Positions 36,987 through 48,078 are shown, counted from the stretch's first letter. The stretch is 64,000 bases of DNA from an uncultured Sphingomonadaceae bacterium (GCA_947497085.1 CANMFE010000001.1:558001-622000), one strand, 5' to 3'. A program made the numbers and translations. The notes: generated by a model not told the origin, from the sequence alone.

Positions 36987-37166
36987 GTCACCCCGTCCCG
37001 GGTTGAGGTCCAGCAGGCCATAAGGCCGTCGCTGAAAGACGGGGGACGCAGGCCCGAGCAAGCTCGGCGGTATCCCTATTCTGTCATTCCGGCGAAAGCC
37101 GGAATCTCCTTCGTTAGGCAGCGCCTTGACTAAGGAGACCCCGGATCAAGTCCGGGGCAAATTGAC
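36987..37166. repeat. Paired-palindrome repeats between rpsJ and rplC
   Basis: Short palindromes with the scattered GTCAYYCC form are present: GTCACCCCGTCCCGGGTTGA at 36987, GTCATTCCGGCGAAAGCCGG at 37083 and GACCCCGGATCAAGTCCGGG at 37134. The last two form a head-to-head pair 37083-37166. They occupy the 286-base gap in the S10 operon together with the terminator at 36934; no gene is evident. Confidence 0.65.
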
Positions 37167-37478
37167 TTACGCCAATTTGATCTCAACATTTACACCGGCA
37201 GCGAGGTCAAGCTTCATCAAAGCGTCCACAGTCTGCGGCGTTGGCTGCACGATGTCGAGCAACCGTTTATATGTGCGCACCTCGAACTGCTCACGTGACT
37301 TTTTGTCAATGTGCGGCCCGCGGTTCACGGTAAATTTCTCAATACGCGTCGGTAGAGGAATTGGTCCACGAATGAGAGCGCCCGTGCGGCGTGCGGTGTC
37401 CGCGATGTCGCCAGTTGCCTGATCGAGTACGCGGTGATCAAATGCCTTAAGGCGGATGCGAATATTTTGCGTTTCCAT
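37167..37478 (-). CDS. rpsJ: 30S ribosomal protein S10
   Basis: Small-subunit protein S10, also part (as NusE) of antitermination complexes, 103 residues. Starts [20 protein letters not shown] and holds the signature [20 protein letters not shown]. The next gene, rplC, lies 286 bases away beyond a terminator, so S10 is expressed apart from the rest of its operon. Tuf lies upstream beyond a further terminator. Confidence 0.96.
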   Translation of the reverse strand: METQNIRIRLKAFDHRVLDQATGDIADTARRTGALIRGPIPLPTRIEKFTVNRGPHIDKKSREQFEVRTYKRLLDIVQPTPQTVDALMKLDLAAGVNVEIKLA

Positions 37479-37582
37479 GGTTTATACCAAATCCCGTATT
37501 CTATCGATGCGAAAGAGCCAAAAATAAACCGCCCCGATTTTGCGTTCCAGATGAAACGCCAAGCCAGAGCGGCGAAAAACTG

Positions 37583-37610
37583 GCTGCCCGAATCAAAAGA
37601 TCCGGGCAGC
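37583..37610 (-). terminator. Terminator of tuf
   Basis: The stem GCTGCCCG / CGGGCAGC with a 12-base loop lies just past the tuf stop; on the minus strand it is followed by CAGTTTTTCG. The rpsJ gene, 105 bases further on, therefore needs its own promoter or read-through. Confidence 0.7.
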
Positions 37611-37623
37611 GATGCGTCCTATA

Positions 37624-38814
37624 TTACGCTTTGATCGTGCTGACAACCCCTGATCCAACAGTACGGCCACCTTCACGGATAGCGAAGCGAAGACCCGCGT
37701 CCATTGCGATAGGTGCAATCAGCTTCACACCGATTGTTACGTTGTCACCAGGCATGACCATTTCTGTGCCTTCTTCAAGGATAACTTCGCCGGTCACGTC
37801 CGTTGTACGGAAGTAGAACTGTGGGCGATAGTTGGCGAAGAATGGCGTGTGACGGCCGCCTTCGTCTTTTGAAAGCACATAAACTTCAGCGTCAAATTCT
37901 GTGTGCGGTGTGATCGAACCAGGCTTACAAAGAACCTGGCCACGCTCAACTTCCTCACGTGCAACGCCGCGGATCAGCGCGCCAATGTTATCACCAGCTT
38001 CACCCGAGTCGAGCAGCTTGCGGAACATTTCAACACCGGTCACGGTTGTTTTCGACGTATCTTTGATACCCACGATTTCAACTTCGTCACCAACGTTTAC
38101 AACACCGGTTTCAACACGGCCCGTAACAACGGTACCACGGCCAGAGATCGAGAACACGTCCTCAATCGGCATCAGGAAGTCTTTGTCAACCGGACGGTCA
38201 GGCTGCGGGATGAATTCATCAACAGCTTTCATCAGTTCAAGAATTTTCTCTTTACCGATATTGTCGTCACGGCCTTCCAGAGCAGCAAGCGCCGAACCTG
38301 CAACGATAGGAATATCATCGCCAGGGAAGTCATATTCGCTCAGAAGTTCGCGCACTTCCATTTCAACCAGCTCAAGCAGCTCTTCGTCGTCGACCTGATC
38401 GACTTTGTTCAGGAATACAACCATCGAAGGCACACCAACCTGACGTGCGAGCAGGATGTGCTCTTTCGTCTGTGGCATTGGGCCGTCAGCCGCGTTCACA
38501 ACCAGGATAGCGCCGTCCATCTGCGCCGCGCCGGTGATCATGTTCTTAACATAGTCAGCGTGACCTGGGCAGTCGACATGTGCATAGTGACGGTTGTCGG
38601 TTTCATATTCAACGTGCGCCGTCGAAATGGTGATACCGCGCTCACGCTCTTCAGGAGCTTTATCGATATTTGCGAAATCAACAGCCTCACCGCCGCCAGT
38701 TTCAGCAAGCACTTTCGTGATTGCAGCTGTCAGTGTGGTTTTACCGTGGTCAACGTGACCGATGGTGCCGATGTTGCAGTGCGGCTTGTTCCGCTCAAAC
38801 TTTGCTTTACCCAT
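37624..38814 (-). CDS. tuf: Elongation factor Tu
   Basis: GTPase delivering aminoacyl-tRNA to the ribosome, 396 residues. G1 [11 protein letters not shown]3 [13 protein letters not shown]4 [10 protein letters not shown]; the end is GVVSTIKA. Domain 2/3 stretches ([20 protein letters not shown]) are ordinary. It follows fusA after 168 bases, in the str operon order. Only one copy is in the window. Confidence 0.97.
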   Translation of the reverse strand: MGKAKFERNKPHCNIGTIGHVDHGKTTLTAAITKVLAETGGGEAVDFANIDKAPEERERGITISTAHVEYETDNRHYAHVDCPGHADYVKNMITGAAQMDGAILVVNAADGPMPQTKEHILLARQVGVPSMVVFLNKVDQVDDEELLELVEMEVRELLSEYDFPGDDIPIVAGSALAALEGRDDNIGKEKILELMKAVDEFIPQPDRPVDKDFLMPIEDVFSISGRGTVVTGRVETGVVNVGDEVEIVGIKDTSKTTVTGVEMFRKLLDSGEAGDNIGALIRGVAREEVERGQVLCKPGSITPHTEFDAEVYVLSKDEGGRHTPFFANYRPQFYFRTTDVTGEVILEEGTEMVMPGDNVTIGVKLIAPIAMDAGLRFAIREGGRTVGSGVVSTIKA

Positions 38815-38982
38815 TTTTTCCTACCTTTACTTAAACGTAATACTTAAAATTCGTGTGCCGCGCTTTGGCGAGCATAAGACAATCTGTCAACACCCGTTAT
38901 AGCCGCTTTGCATATCGCGCCCCCCGGAGATTCATCCAAGAGATTCGGAAGAAGCATCGCGCCTATAACGATGTTTATCCGA

Positions 38983-41076
<2,094 letters not shown>

Positions 41077-41150
41077 GATGTTCTACTCCGAAGAAGAGCC
41101 GCCCTTTTTACCATTTGGGCGGACTATTAAAAGTTGGCTGCGATATAGGC

Positions 41151-41177
41151 AAAGGGGCCAGTTTGCGCCAGCCCCTT
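41151..41177 (-). terminator. Hairpin between rpsG and fusA
   Basis: An eight-base stem AAAGGGGC / GCCCCTTT with an 11-base loop lies in the 130-base rpsG-fusA gap. Only three T follow on the minus strand, so it is a weak terminator at best; it could also be a pause or RNA-processing site. Confidence 0.4.
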
Positions 41178-41206
41178 TATCCTGTTTCAGTCACCGCGTG
41201 ATAAAC

Positions 41207-41677
41207 CTACCAGCGGTAGTGTGCGAACGCACGGTTGGCTTCCGCCATTTTGTGCGTGTCTTCACGTTTCTTCACGGCATTGCCGCGGTTATTGGCTGCG
41301 TCCATGACTTCCGCCGACAGGCGGGCGGCCATGGTGGTTTCGCTGCGGCCACGTGCAGCGGCAATCAGCCAGCGAATGGCGAGAGCCTGTGCACGGTCAG
41401 GGCGCACCTCGACCGGAACCTGGTATGTGGCACCACCCACACGGCGTGAGCGTACTTCGATACCCGGCTTGATGTTGTTGAGCGCATCATGAAACATCTG
41501 CAGCGGGTCGGTCTTCGCCTTTGTCTGCACAGTGTCCAATGCACCGTAAACAATACGCTCGGCGGTTGATTTCTTACCGTCCAGCATAAGGTTGTTCATG
41601 AATTTCGACAGAACCTGATCACCGAATTTGGGATCAGGAAGGACGATACGTTTTTCTGGTCTACGACGACGTGCCAT
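41207..41677 (-). CDS. rpsG: 30S ribosomal protein S7
   Basis: Primary 16S-binding protein S7, 156 residues. Starts [20 protein letters not shown]; carries [20 protein letters not shown]; ends [13 protein letters not shown]. In E. coli S7 represses the str operon. It lies 18 bases after rpsL. Confidence 0.96.
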   Translation of the reverse strand: MARRRRPEKRIVLPDPKFGDQVLSKFMNNLMLDGKKSTAERIVYGALDTVQTKAKTDPLQMFHDALNNIKPGIEVRSRRVGGATYQVPVEVRPDRAQALAIRWLIAAARGRSETTMAARLSAEVMDAANNRGNAVKKREDTHKMAEANRAFAHYRW

Positions 41678-41695
41678 TTCAATATACTCCTGATC

Positions 41696-42067
41696 TTATT
41701 TCGGACGCTTGGCGCCATATTTCGAACGCGACTGCTTACGGTCTTTCACGCCCTGGGTATCCAGAACGCCGCGAAGTACGTGATAACGCACACCGGGAAG
41801 ATCGCGAACACGGCCACCGCGGATAAGCACAACAGAGTGCTCCTGCAGGTTATGGCCTTCGCCGGGAATATAGCTGATGACTTCACGCTGGTTGGTCAGG
41901 CGCACCTTGGCAACCTTACGCAGCGCGGAGTTCGGCTTTTTCGGAGTTGTTGTGTAAACACGGGTACAGACACCACGCTTTTGCGGGTTCTGTTCCATTG
42001 CGGGTACCTTGGACTTTACCTTCTGCGGTACCCGGCCCTTGCGGACCAGTTGGTTAATCGTTGGCAT
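41696..42067 (-). CDS. rpsL: 30S ribosomal protein S12
   Basis: Decoding-centre protein S12, 123 residues, first gene of the str operon. Starts [20 protein letters not shown]. The [18 protein letters not shown] segment has wild-type Lys at the streptomycin-critical positions ([17 protein letters not shown]). The 276-base gap upstream separates it from the restriction gene; rpoC, often its neighbour, is not here. Confidence 0.96.
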   Translation of the reverse strand: MPTINQLVRKGRVPQKVKSKVPAMEQNPQKRGVCTRVYTTTPKKPNSALRKVAKVRLTNQREVISYIPGEGHNLQEHSVVLIRGGRVRDLPGVRYHVLRGVLDTQGVKDRKQSRSKYGAKRPK

Positions 42068-42343
42068 AAATTCTTCACCTTAAAAGTGTTGTATGCGGTT
42101 ACTCATATCAGGAGATGCGCGGATATGACGGAGGCTCAGCCTTTTGCCCGTCCGCACCAAACGATATGTGTTCAGCCTATGTAAGTTTCCCGAAAGTCCG
42201 CGTGTTTCACATATATCTCTATATGGAGCACATCACAGCCAAAGGTGTCCCCACCCATTCGGAAGCGCGGCCTTTAACGGGGATTCGGGAAGAGGTCAAG
42301 GGATTCCATAAGCAAACTGTAGCCCTAAGGAATCACATAGAAA
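42068..42343. other. Gap upstream of rpsL
   Basis: The rpsL promoter should lie here, but I see no convincing -35/-10 pair. No repeat element or gene is evident. The sequence changes from GC-rich to AT-rich around 42300, at the end of the restriction endonuclease gene. Confidence 0.5.
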
Positions 42344-43171
42344 TTAAATTTGCCGCAACTCGGCAAGAAAATTTGCAAGTACGACATCGACACTCTGAAA
42401 TGGAACGTTGTCTTTAAAATGCTCTTCAAGTTGAGATAATATCAAGTCTTCAGATTTTGCGTCTTCATTCGATGACTCGGCCCATTTTCGTCCTGGGTGA
42501 ATGGTATCCCATGGCGAGCGTTTATTAGCCCGCGTTGTAGATGAGTCTCCGTGTTTTCCAAGGCCATACAATATCTTGGTTTCATTATTCCAAATCGGTC
42601 GAAACAAATGAATTAGATAATCTTCAGCGGCTGTTTCCCAGCCTGTTTGAACAACCAGTGATCTAAAACGAAAGTCATTAACATCCAACGTACTGATAGC
42701 TTTTATAATATTTTTTTGATGTTCAACAAGACGGTTTGACAGTTTAGGGCCCTGCTCCTGTGGCGTTTTAGCCCCCTTATCTTTGGATGAAGCTTGACCG
42801 ACATAGATTGGCGTTTCACTACTAGAAATTGGTTTATATGGTTCAAAATTTCCTGAATAATATATAGCGTAGACACCTGAACCATAAACTTTATCTACAG
42901 CAGCTAGTGAAATTTTATCCTGAGCTACAAGTGCGAGAGAAACGAATCTGCCTATAACTTTTGGATCACTTGGGTCAAAAAGCGATTGTGGAGCGGATAT
43001 TGGGTCCAACGATTTACTAAAAGCATTTAGTTCTAATGTCGTTTCAACTAGTTTCTTTCGTAAAGTCTGCCTTTTGTGATTCGTGAGATCAGCTTCAGCA
43101 ATTAATTTTTCTATTCCTTTTACAGCGTCCTGAAGATTGCTAATAGCGTCCGATTCTGCTCTTTTAGTCAT
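42344..43171 (-). CDS. Eco29kI-like GIY-YIG restriction endonuclease
   Basis: Predicted type II restriction endonuclease of the GIY-YIG fold, 275 residues from the ATG at 43171. An N-terminal helical part (to about residue 75) precedes the nuclease: GSGVYAIYYSG, PIYVGQASS, the catalytic Arg/His helix LSNRLVEHQKNI, and ETAAEDYLIHLFRPIWNNE holding the metal-binding Glu and the Asn. This arrangement is that of Eco29kI and its relatives, which cut CCGCGG; the specificity here is inferred only. The start overlaps the methylase stop by eight bases, so the two are translated together. The gene is visibly AT-rich compared with its neighbours, which suggests acquisition by transfer. Confidence 0.85.
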   Translation of the reverse strand: MTKRAESDAISNLQDAVKGIEKLIAEADLTNHKRQTLRKKLVETTLELNAFSKSLDPISAPQSLFDPSDPKVIGRFVSLALVAQDKISLAAVDKVYGSGVYAIYYSGNFEPYKPISSSETPIYVGQASSKDKGAKTPQEQGPKLSNRLVEHQKNIIKAISTLDVNDFRFRSLVVQTGWETAAEDYLIHLFRPIWNNETKILYGLGKHGDSSTTRANKRSPWDTIHPGRKWAESSNEDAKSEDLILSQLEEHFKDNVPFQSVDVVLANFLAELRQI

Positions 43172-44336
43172 TACAAACCGCCACCAGTTTATCTGCCACG
43201 TTTCGCCCAACTGTTTCAGCAAGCTTTACAGGCACTGCGTTACCCAACTGCCTCATCGACTCTGTCCAAGAACCATCAAAAGTATACGAGTCTGGAAAAG
43301 TTTGAAGCCTTGCACTTTCTCTAATAGAGAAATAGCGAACGGTTCCATCGGGTCGTCGCAACATATTCTCTCCACCAGGCACACCATGCACACCAGCCTT
43401 AAGTGTTTTAGCTGGCTGATCCAAGGGGCTTCCAGTATGCCCAGGATATGAACGCGCGCCTGGCTGGAAGTTATGATTCTTCCAAGTAGGTTGGGCCATC
43501 ACTTTAAGCTCTGGGTCAGGCACATCAATCAAGGCATCTCTGACTGTACGCCAAGGCTTTAACTTTGGCTTTTCTTTTATAGCCAAACCCCTATTATAAA
43601 GCCGCGCGTCCATATTTTTTTCACATGACATAACCTTGTGCCGATCCCAATAAACACCACTTCTTGTCTGCTGCCATAAAAGAGCATCTAGAGAGTGTGT
43701 TGGATCAGGGAAATTCCACTCAATTTCTAAATCATTACGAAAACCTACAAAAACTATCCGTTCTCTCTTTTGAGGAATACCATAATTAGCTGAATTAAGT
43801 ACCTCATAGACAACATTATATTTTAGGCTTAATTTGCCGCCTGACGTATGGTGTCGCTGTAATTTTTTGTGGTGCTCAATCCAATCTTCAGTGCTGTGCC
43901 GCTCAATATCAGGATAACTTAACTGCAACTCTATATAAGACAGATAAGTTGCAAAACTTGCCCTAGTTAATCCTTTGACATTTTCGAATATAAAAGCCTT
44001 TGGCTTTGTTTCTTTAACAACACGAACTGCTTGCGGCCACATATCGCGTTCATCATCGAAGCCTTTGTGTTTACCACCCAGCGAAAATGGTTGGCATGGC
44101 GGCCCGCCACTTACTAAATCAATTTTCCCTTCAAACTCATCGAACTTTAAGGGTCTAATATCCGCCTGTGTAGCCTCTGGCCAATGCCTTATACCAGCAC
44201 TGTTACGCTTGCGATTTATATTAATTGTCTCACAGCACCACTTATCCCATTCGATAACTTGAACCGGGTTGAAACCAGCCTTACTTAAGCCAATGCCCAA
44301 CCCCCCAGCTCCAGCAAAAAGTTCGATAGATTGCAT
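43164..44336 (-). CDS. DNA (cytosine-5) methyltransferase of the Eco29kI-like system
   Basis: Modification enzyme partnering the downstream endonuclease, 390 residues. C5-methylase motifs are in standard order: I ELFAGAGGLGIGLSKAGF, IV GGPPCQPFS with catalytic C81, VI FIFENVKGL, VIII-like QKRERIVFVGFR, and IX/X RESARLQTFPDSYTFDG with RQLGNAVPVKLAETVGRNVA. The segment between motifs VIII and IX is the target-recognition region. Transcribed before the endonuclease, as expected for safe establishment. No separate controller gene is visible. AT-rich like its partner. Confidence 0.92.
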   Translation of the reverse strand: MQSIELFAGAGGLGIGLSKAGFNPVQVIEWDKWCCETININRKRNSAGIRHWPEATQADIRPLKFDEFEGKIDLVSGGPPCQPFSLGGKHKGFDDERDMWPQAVRVVKETKPKAFIFENVKGLTRASFATYLSYIELQLSYPDIERHSTEDWIEHHKKLQRHHTSGGKLSLKYNVVYEVLNSANYGIPQKRERIVFVGFRNDLEIEWNFPDPTHSLDALLWQQTRSGVYWDRHKVMSCEKNMDARLYNRGLAIKEKPKLKPWRTVRDALIDVPDPELKVMAQPTWKNHNFQPGARSYPGHTGSPLDQPAKTLKAGVHGVPGGENMLRRPDGTVRYFSIRESARLQTFPDSYTFDGSWTESMRQLGNAVPVKLAETVGRNVADKLVAVCND

Positions 44337-44564
44337 CTAATTCCCTCATTTGTTCTTTATATGTTCTATAAAATCTTATTACTCATTGCAAGCAAAATTA
44401 AATGTTACCAAAAACAACTCTCATATATATGACAAAAAGAACACTGAATAACTCTGTTATTTCAGGTTACAAACGTCAATAATAAATTGATTTAATCTGT
44501 CCTACAACTAACCATGTAGGTTATATTACCACCTTTCACACACCAAAACGAAAGGTTCTTCCCC
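44337..44564. promoter_or_regulatory. AT-rich leader region with a small inverted repeat
   Basis: This 228-base gap lies between divergent genes (methylase leftward, HTH protein rightward) and must hold both promoters. A hairpin CCTACA-ACTAACCA-TGTAGG lies at 44501-44520, about 45 bases before the rightward ATG. No clear -10/-35 pair stands out because the whole stretch is AT-rich. Confidence 0.4.
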
Positions 44565-45440
44565 ATGACTCTCCAAACCCCGCCCGCCCCTTCCGCGCAG
44601 TTGCTTGACTTTGCGCCGGTTCCGCTTCGCCATCGCCGCGACGGGTGGACGCCGGAGCGGCAGCGGCAGTTTATTGCCGCGCTTGCCGCAATGGGGTCGG
44701 TGCGCGGCGCGTGCCGGGTGGTGGGGATGTCGCACCGCCATGCCTATGACCTGCGCTTTCACCCCGAAGCGGGTGAGTTCTGCGCGGCATGGGATAGCGC
44801 CATCGCCAATGGGCTGGCGCTGATGGAGGATGCCGCGTGTGACCGCGCGATCAACGGCGAAGTCACACCGATCATGTACAAGGATGAGCAGGTGGGCGAA
44901 CGCGTCCGCTATGACAATCGGCTGCTCATGTTCCTATTGCGGGCGCGCAAACCTGATGTTTACGGACGCGGATTGCAGAGCCAGGAGCCGCCGCGTCCGG
45001 GCAGCGAACTATATAATCAGTGGGAAGCCAAATGGCGGGAACGCAAGGAAGCGGAACAAGCGCAGACCAAGCAAAACGTCGTCAATGTGACCGAAAAACT
45101 GGCCCAGATGCGTCAACGCATGATCGAGAATTTCGATCGTCAGGGCCTGGGTGATCAAGTCGTACCGTTCGATCCCAGATCCACCAGTGTCATTGAATCC
45201 ATGATCTATGAGGAAATTGCGCAGACCAAGGCCGTGATCGACAAGATGGAGGAACTGGGCATTGCGCCTGGAGAGCTGGAGGCAATGCGCGAACGGCTGG
45301 AAAATTATCAGGCGCAGGCTGAAAGTGCGCAGCCGGATGAGCGGGACCTTCCGGAAAGTGAGGCGGGACCTTCGGCGGTTTTACAGCCGCAATACGGCAT
45401 CCAATCAAATGGTTTTAATCATTGCAATTCAGATACTTGA
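44565..45440 (+). CDS. Terminase-small-subunit-like HTH protein, orphan
   Basis: A 291-residue protein of unknown role. Residues 25-75 (DGWTPERQRQFIAALAAMGS, then VRGACRVVGMSHRHAYDLRF) form a helix-turn-helix like that of phage terminase small subunits, followed by a segment (GEFCAAWDSAIANGLALMED) seen in related sphingomonad proteins. The middle and C-terminal parts are charged helices, coiled-coil-like (about residues 150-265), with a low-complexity end. No terminase large subunit, portal or other phage gene is near, so it may be a chromosomal regulator or a phage remnant. GC content is again high, unlike the adjacent restriction genes. Confidence 0.6.
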   Translation: MTLQTPPAPSAQLLDFAPVPLRHRRDGWTPERQRQFIAALAAMGSVRGACRVVGMSHRHAYDLRFHPEAGEFCAAWDSAIANGLALMEDAACDRAINGEVTPIMYKDEQVGERVRYDNRLLMFLLRARKPDVYGRGLQSQEPPRPGSELYNQWEAKWRERKEAEQAQTKQNVVNVTEKLAQMRQRMIENFDRQGLGDQVVPFDPRSTSVIESMIYEEIAQTKAVIDKMEELGIAPGELEAMRERLENYQAQAESAQPDERDLPESEAGPSAVLQPQYGIQSNGFNHCNSDT

Positions 45441-45514
45441 TAGTGGAACGTCGATGGCCGCAAAAACCAGATAAAAATTTTACCCGGGACCTTCCGGCGC
45501 ATGGCTCTTTTGTC

Positions 45515-46822
45515 TTAACGCGCGTCTTTCACCACCTCGCCGCCTTTCATGACGAAGCGGACATTGGTGAGGATGCCGACATCGCGCGTAGGATCGCCCT
45601 CAACCGCGATAATGTCGCCATAACGGCCTGCCGCTATCGCGCCGACATCGCCTTCCCGGCCCAGCGCCCTGGCCGCTTTGGAGGTGGCCGCCTGCAATGC
45701 CTGTACCGGCGTCATCCCGAAACGCACCATCACGGGCAGCTGCCGGGCATTATGGCCGTGCGGGAAAATCGCTGCGTCCGAACCGAATACGACAGTCGCG
45801 CCCGCAGCCACCGCCTTGCGGAAGCTTTCGCGCTGGATACCGCCCACCTGCCGTTCCTTGGCCAGCGATTCTTCCAGTACGCCGTTCTTCTCACCCTCGG
45901 CCAGCGTATATTCGGTGTTATAGATATCCATCGAGAACGCGACCCCGGCCTCTTTCGCCATGCGGATCGCCTCATCATCAAGATAGCTGGCATGCTCGAT
46001 CGTATCGACCCCGCCGCGGATCGCCGCCTTGATGCCTTCATTGCCATGCGCGTGCGCGGCGACTTTCATGCCCAGCATATGCGCGATTTCGACGACATCA
46101 CGGATCTCGTCCACGCTCATCTGCTGTTCGCCCACGGTGGTGCCTTTGGAAAACACACCGCCGGTTGCGCATATCTTGATCACTTCCGCGCCATATTTGC
46201 GGTGCTCGCGCACCCTTGCGCGCAGCGCCGCCTTGCCCTCGGCCAATGCTTCGCTTTTCGCATCATAGGATGGCGGCAGGAAATTATTGTCACAATGCCC
46301 GCCGGTCACGCCAATCGCATAGGTTGCCGGCACAATGCGCGGTCCGGGCACAAGGGCGCGCTCAATACCCTGTTTCAGCGCGACATCGGCATAATCGGAC
46401 GATCCCAGATTGCGAACCGTGGTAAAGCCCGCTTCAACAGTGGCACGCGCATTGGCGACCCCCGCCACCGTCCAGAACGCATCGGTATATTGGAACATAC
46501 GATATCCGCCGATTTCGGCAAGTCCGGTCAGATGCACATGCATGTCGATAAGGCCCGGCAATATCGTCATGCCCGGCAAGTCGACGCGCCGTATATCATC
46601 CCCGGTTTCCGGCGCAGCCCCGCTGGACACAGAAACAATCCGCCCGTCGGTAATCGTGACAACCGGGTTGTCAGTGACCGTCCCGTTCAGCGTATCGACC
46701 ATATGGTCCGCAGTCACAATAACCGTATCCGCATAAGCGGCGGGGGCAAGGAACACACCCGCTGTAAACGCTGCCGCACACAGCCTCCACCGGCCGTTTT
46801 TCAGTATGTCGAACATGCGCAT
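45515..46822 (-). CDS. Periplasmic metal-dependent amidohydrolase
   Basis: Predicted exported amidohydrolase of the imidazolonepropionase/Xaa-Pro dipeptidase-like branch. The ATG at 46822 is preferred (AGGGGA seven bases upstream), giving 435 residues with a signal peptide ending AAYA. Metal ligands: HxH in LPGLIDMHVHLTG, a Lys candidate in EVIKICATGG, His in KVAAHAHGNEGI and DTIEHASYLDD, and Asp in VVFGSDAAIF. The C-terminal beta domain returns (AAGRYGDIIAVEGDPTRDV). The substrate could be dipeptides or amides. It is transcribed divergently from the ArsR-family gene, with a short shared promoter gap. Confidence 0.82.
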   Translation of the reverse strand: MRMFDILKNGRWRLCAAAFTAGVFLAPAAYADTVIVTADHMVDTLNGTVTDNPVVTITDGRIVSVSSGAAPETGDDIRRVDLPGMTILPGLIDMHVHLTGLAEIGGYRMFQYTDAFWTVAGVANARATVEAGFTTVRNLGSSDYADVALKQGIERALVPGPRIVPATYAIGVTGGHCDNNFLPPSYDAKSEALAEGKAALRARVREHRKYGAEVIKICATGGVFSKGTTVGEQQMSVDEIRDVVEIAHMLGMKVAAHAHGNEGIKAAIRGGVDTIEHASYLDDEAIRMAKEAGVAFSMDIYNTEYTLAEGEKNGVLEESLAKERQVGGIQRESFRKAVAAGATVVFGSDAAIFPHGHNARQLPVMVRFGMTPVQALQAATSKAARALGREGDVGAIAAGRYGDIIAVEGDPTRDVGILTNVRFVMKGGEVVKDAR

Positions 46823-46892
46823 ATTCCAATCCCCTTGCGTCATTCTATTGCCCAATTGCATCTACCATAAAGCAACCATCGTCTGCGGCAAT

Positions 46893-46928
46893 TTAAATCG
46901 AGTTGACATTTTAAATCGGGTTGACATT
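46893..46928 (+). promoter_or_regulatory. Tandem 18-bp repeat carrying -35-like boxes
   Basis: The unit TTAAATCGRGTTGACATT occurs twice in tandem (46893-46910 and 46911-46928) with a single A/G difference. Each unit has a TTGACA -35-type box; the second one is the likely one used, about 50 bases before the ArsR-family ATG. The repeat may be an ArsR binding site or a promoter duplication. Confidence 0.5.
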
Positions 46929-46976
46929 TGTTATTTAACAGGTACGTTAATTAACAGAAACGGGAAACGAATTTGC

Positions 46977-47303
46977 ATGCACAATTTGACAGGCAGTTTT
47001 GCGGCACTGGGCGATGCCACGCGGTTTGCCATTGTTGAACGGTTATTGACCGAGGGGGAGCTGAGCGCCGGGGCCCTGCGGTCAGGCACGGGGATTTCCC
47101 CGCCCGCCGTGTCCCGGCACCTCAAAGTTCTGCACGATGCCGGGCTGGTGCAGCGCCGGACCCAGGCACAAAGCAGGCTCTATTCGGTTCGCCCGGAAGC
47201 GATGAAGGCAATTGACCGGTGGATTATCGAACATCGCGAATTCTGGATGGCCAGCCTCGACCGGCTGGAAAAAGCCCTGACAAAGGAGACAGGAAAGACA
47301 TGA
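46977..47303 (+). CDS. ArsR-family transcriptional regulator
   Basis: A 108-residue winged-helix regulator from the ATG at 46977 (MHNLTGSFAALGDATRFAIV). The DNA-binding helices are LSAGALRSGTGISPPAVSRH with LKVLHDAGLVQRR. No metal-binding CxC is seen, so it is not an arsenic sensor; this fits the branch associated with SRPBCC (AHSA1) proteins. Its stop overlaps the SRPBCC gene by four bases (ATGA). It probably controls its own operon from the repeats upstream. Confidence 0.85.
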   Translation: MHNLTGSFAALGDATRFAIVERLLTEGELSAGALRSGTGISPPAVSRHLKVLHDAGLVQRRTQAQSRLYSVRPEAMKAIDRWIIEHREFWMASLDRLEKALTKETGKT

Positions 47304-47731
47304 GTACGCTAGAGATCAAACGCCACTTCAAGGCCGATCCGGCCACTGTTTTCGCCTATGTGACACAGGGAGAGCACCTGATGAAATGGTGGGGGCCTGA
47401 AGGAATATACATCACCGACAACAATCTGGACCTGTCCGCACCCGGTCCATGGTTTTCCCTGATGGAAAGCGACAAAGGCGCGCACCACAAGGTTTCCGGC
47501 GAAGTCGTAAAGGTTGATCCGGGCAAGGCCGTCGAGTTCACATGGGGCTGGCACGATGATGACGATGTGCGCGGCCATGAAAGCACCGTGCGCTTTGAAG
47601 TCTCCGCTGCGGCAGATGGCGGCACTGATTTTGTGATGATCCATTCCGGCCTGGAAGACGACACCAGCGCGGAAAACCACAATGGCGGCTGGTCATCATC
47701 GTTCAACAAGCTGGAAAAGCTTGCCGGTTAA
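47300..47731 (+). CDS. SRPBCC (AHSA1/START-like) domain protein
   Basis: A 143-residue protein with the single-domain SRPBCC ligand-binding fold of the AHSA1 branch: RHFKADPATVFAYVTQGEHL, MKWWGPEG, the middle VEFTWGWHDDDD and the C-terminal NHNGGWSSSFNKLEKLAG. The partner ligand is not known for these proteins. Its place after an ArsR-type regulator and before a YCII protein is a common combination. Translation is coupled to the regulator by an ATGA overlap. Confidence 0.85.
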   Translation: MSTLEIKRHFKADPATVFAYVTQGEHLMKWWGPEGIYITDNNLDLSAPGPWFSLMESDKGAHHKVSGEVVKVDPGKAVEFTWGWHDDDDVRGHESTVRFEVSAAADGGTDFVMIHSGLEDDTSAENHNGGWSSSFNKLEKLAG

Positions 47732-47765
47732 TAGAGTTTTCCAACCCCCGAAAAAGGAGAGAGAC

Positions 47766-48074
47766 ATGCCCAAGTACATCTTTGCCTATCATGGCGGAAA
47801 GCCGCCCGAAACGCCCGAGGAAGGCGAAAAAGTCATGGCCGCGTGGGGCGAATGGCTGGGCGGCATGGGCGATGCCGTGGTCGATGGCGGCAACCCCGCC
47901 GGCCCTTCCAAAACCGTGTCTGCATCGGGCGTGGCCGATGATGGCGGCGCGAACCCGCTGTCAGGCTATTCGCTCGTCAATGCACCCGATATGGACGCCG
48001 CGATCGAAATGGCCAAAGGCTGCCCCGTACTCGACCATGGTACGGTCGAAGTGTGCGAAGCGGTCGAGATGTAG
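47766..48074 (+). CDS. YCII-related (DGPF-type) protein
   Basis: A 102-residue YCII-fold protein of the type often found with SRPBCC/ArsR genes. The N-terminal PKYIFAYHGGKPPETPEEGE and the following MAAWGEWLGGMGDAVVDGGN are characteristic. GGAGAG lies just upstream of the ATG at 47766. Enzyme activity is not established for this branch. Third gene of the operon; repeat elements follow directly. Confidence 0.8.
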   Translation: MPKYIFAYHGGKPPETPEEGEKVMAAWGEWLGGMGDAVVDGGNPAGPSKTVSASGVADDGGANPLSGYSLVNAPDMDAAIEMAKGCPVLDHGTVEVCEAVEM

Positions 48075-48078
48075 AGTG

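Noticed and set aside
37903..38847. A 314-codon plus-strand frame opposite tuf.
   Set aside because: Antisense shadow of tuf; the strong codon bias of tuf keeps the opposite frame open.
41678..42067. tRNA genes around the str operon, a frequent location.
   Set aside because: I found no cloverleaf-like sequence or TTCGANTC-type arm in the gaps around rpsL, rpsG, fusA or tuf.
42344..44336. Integrase or attachment sites flanking the restriction pair.
   Set aside because: No direct repeats long enough to be att sites and no integrase gene could be seen on either side.
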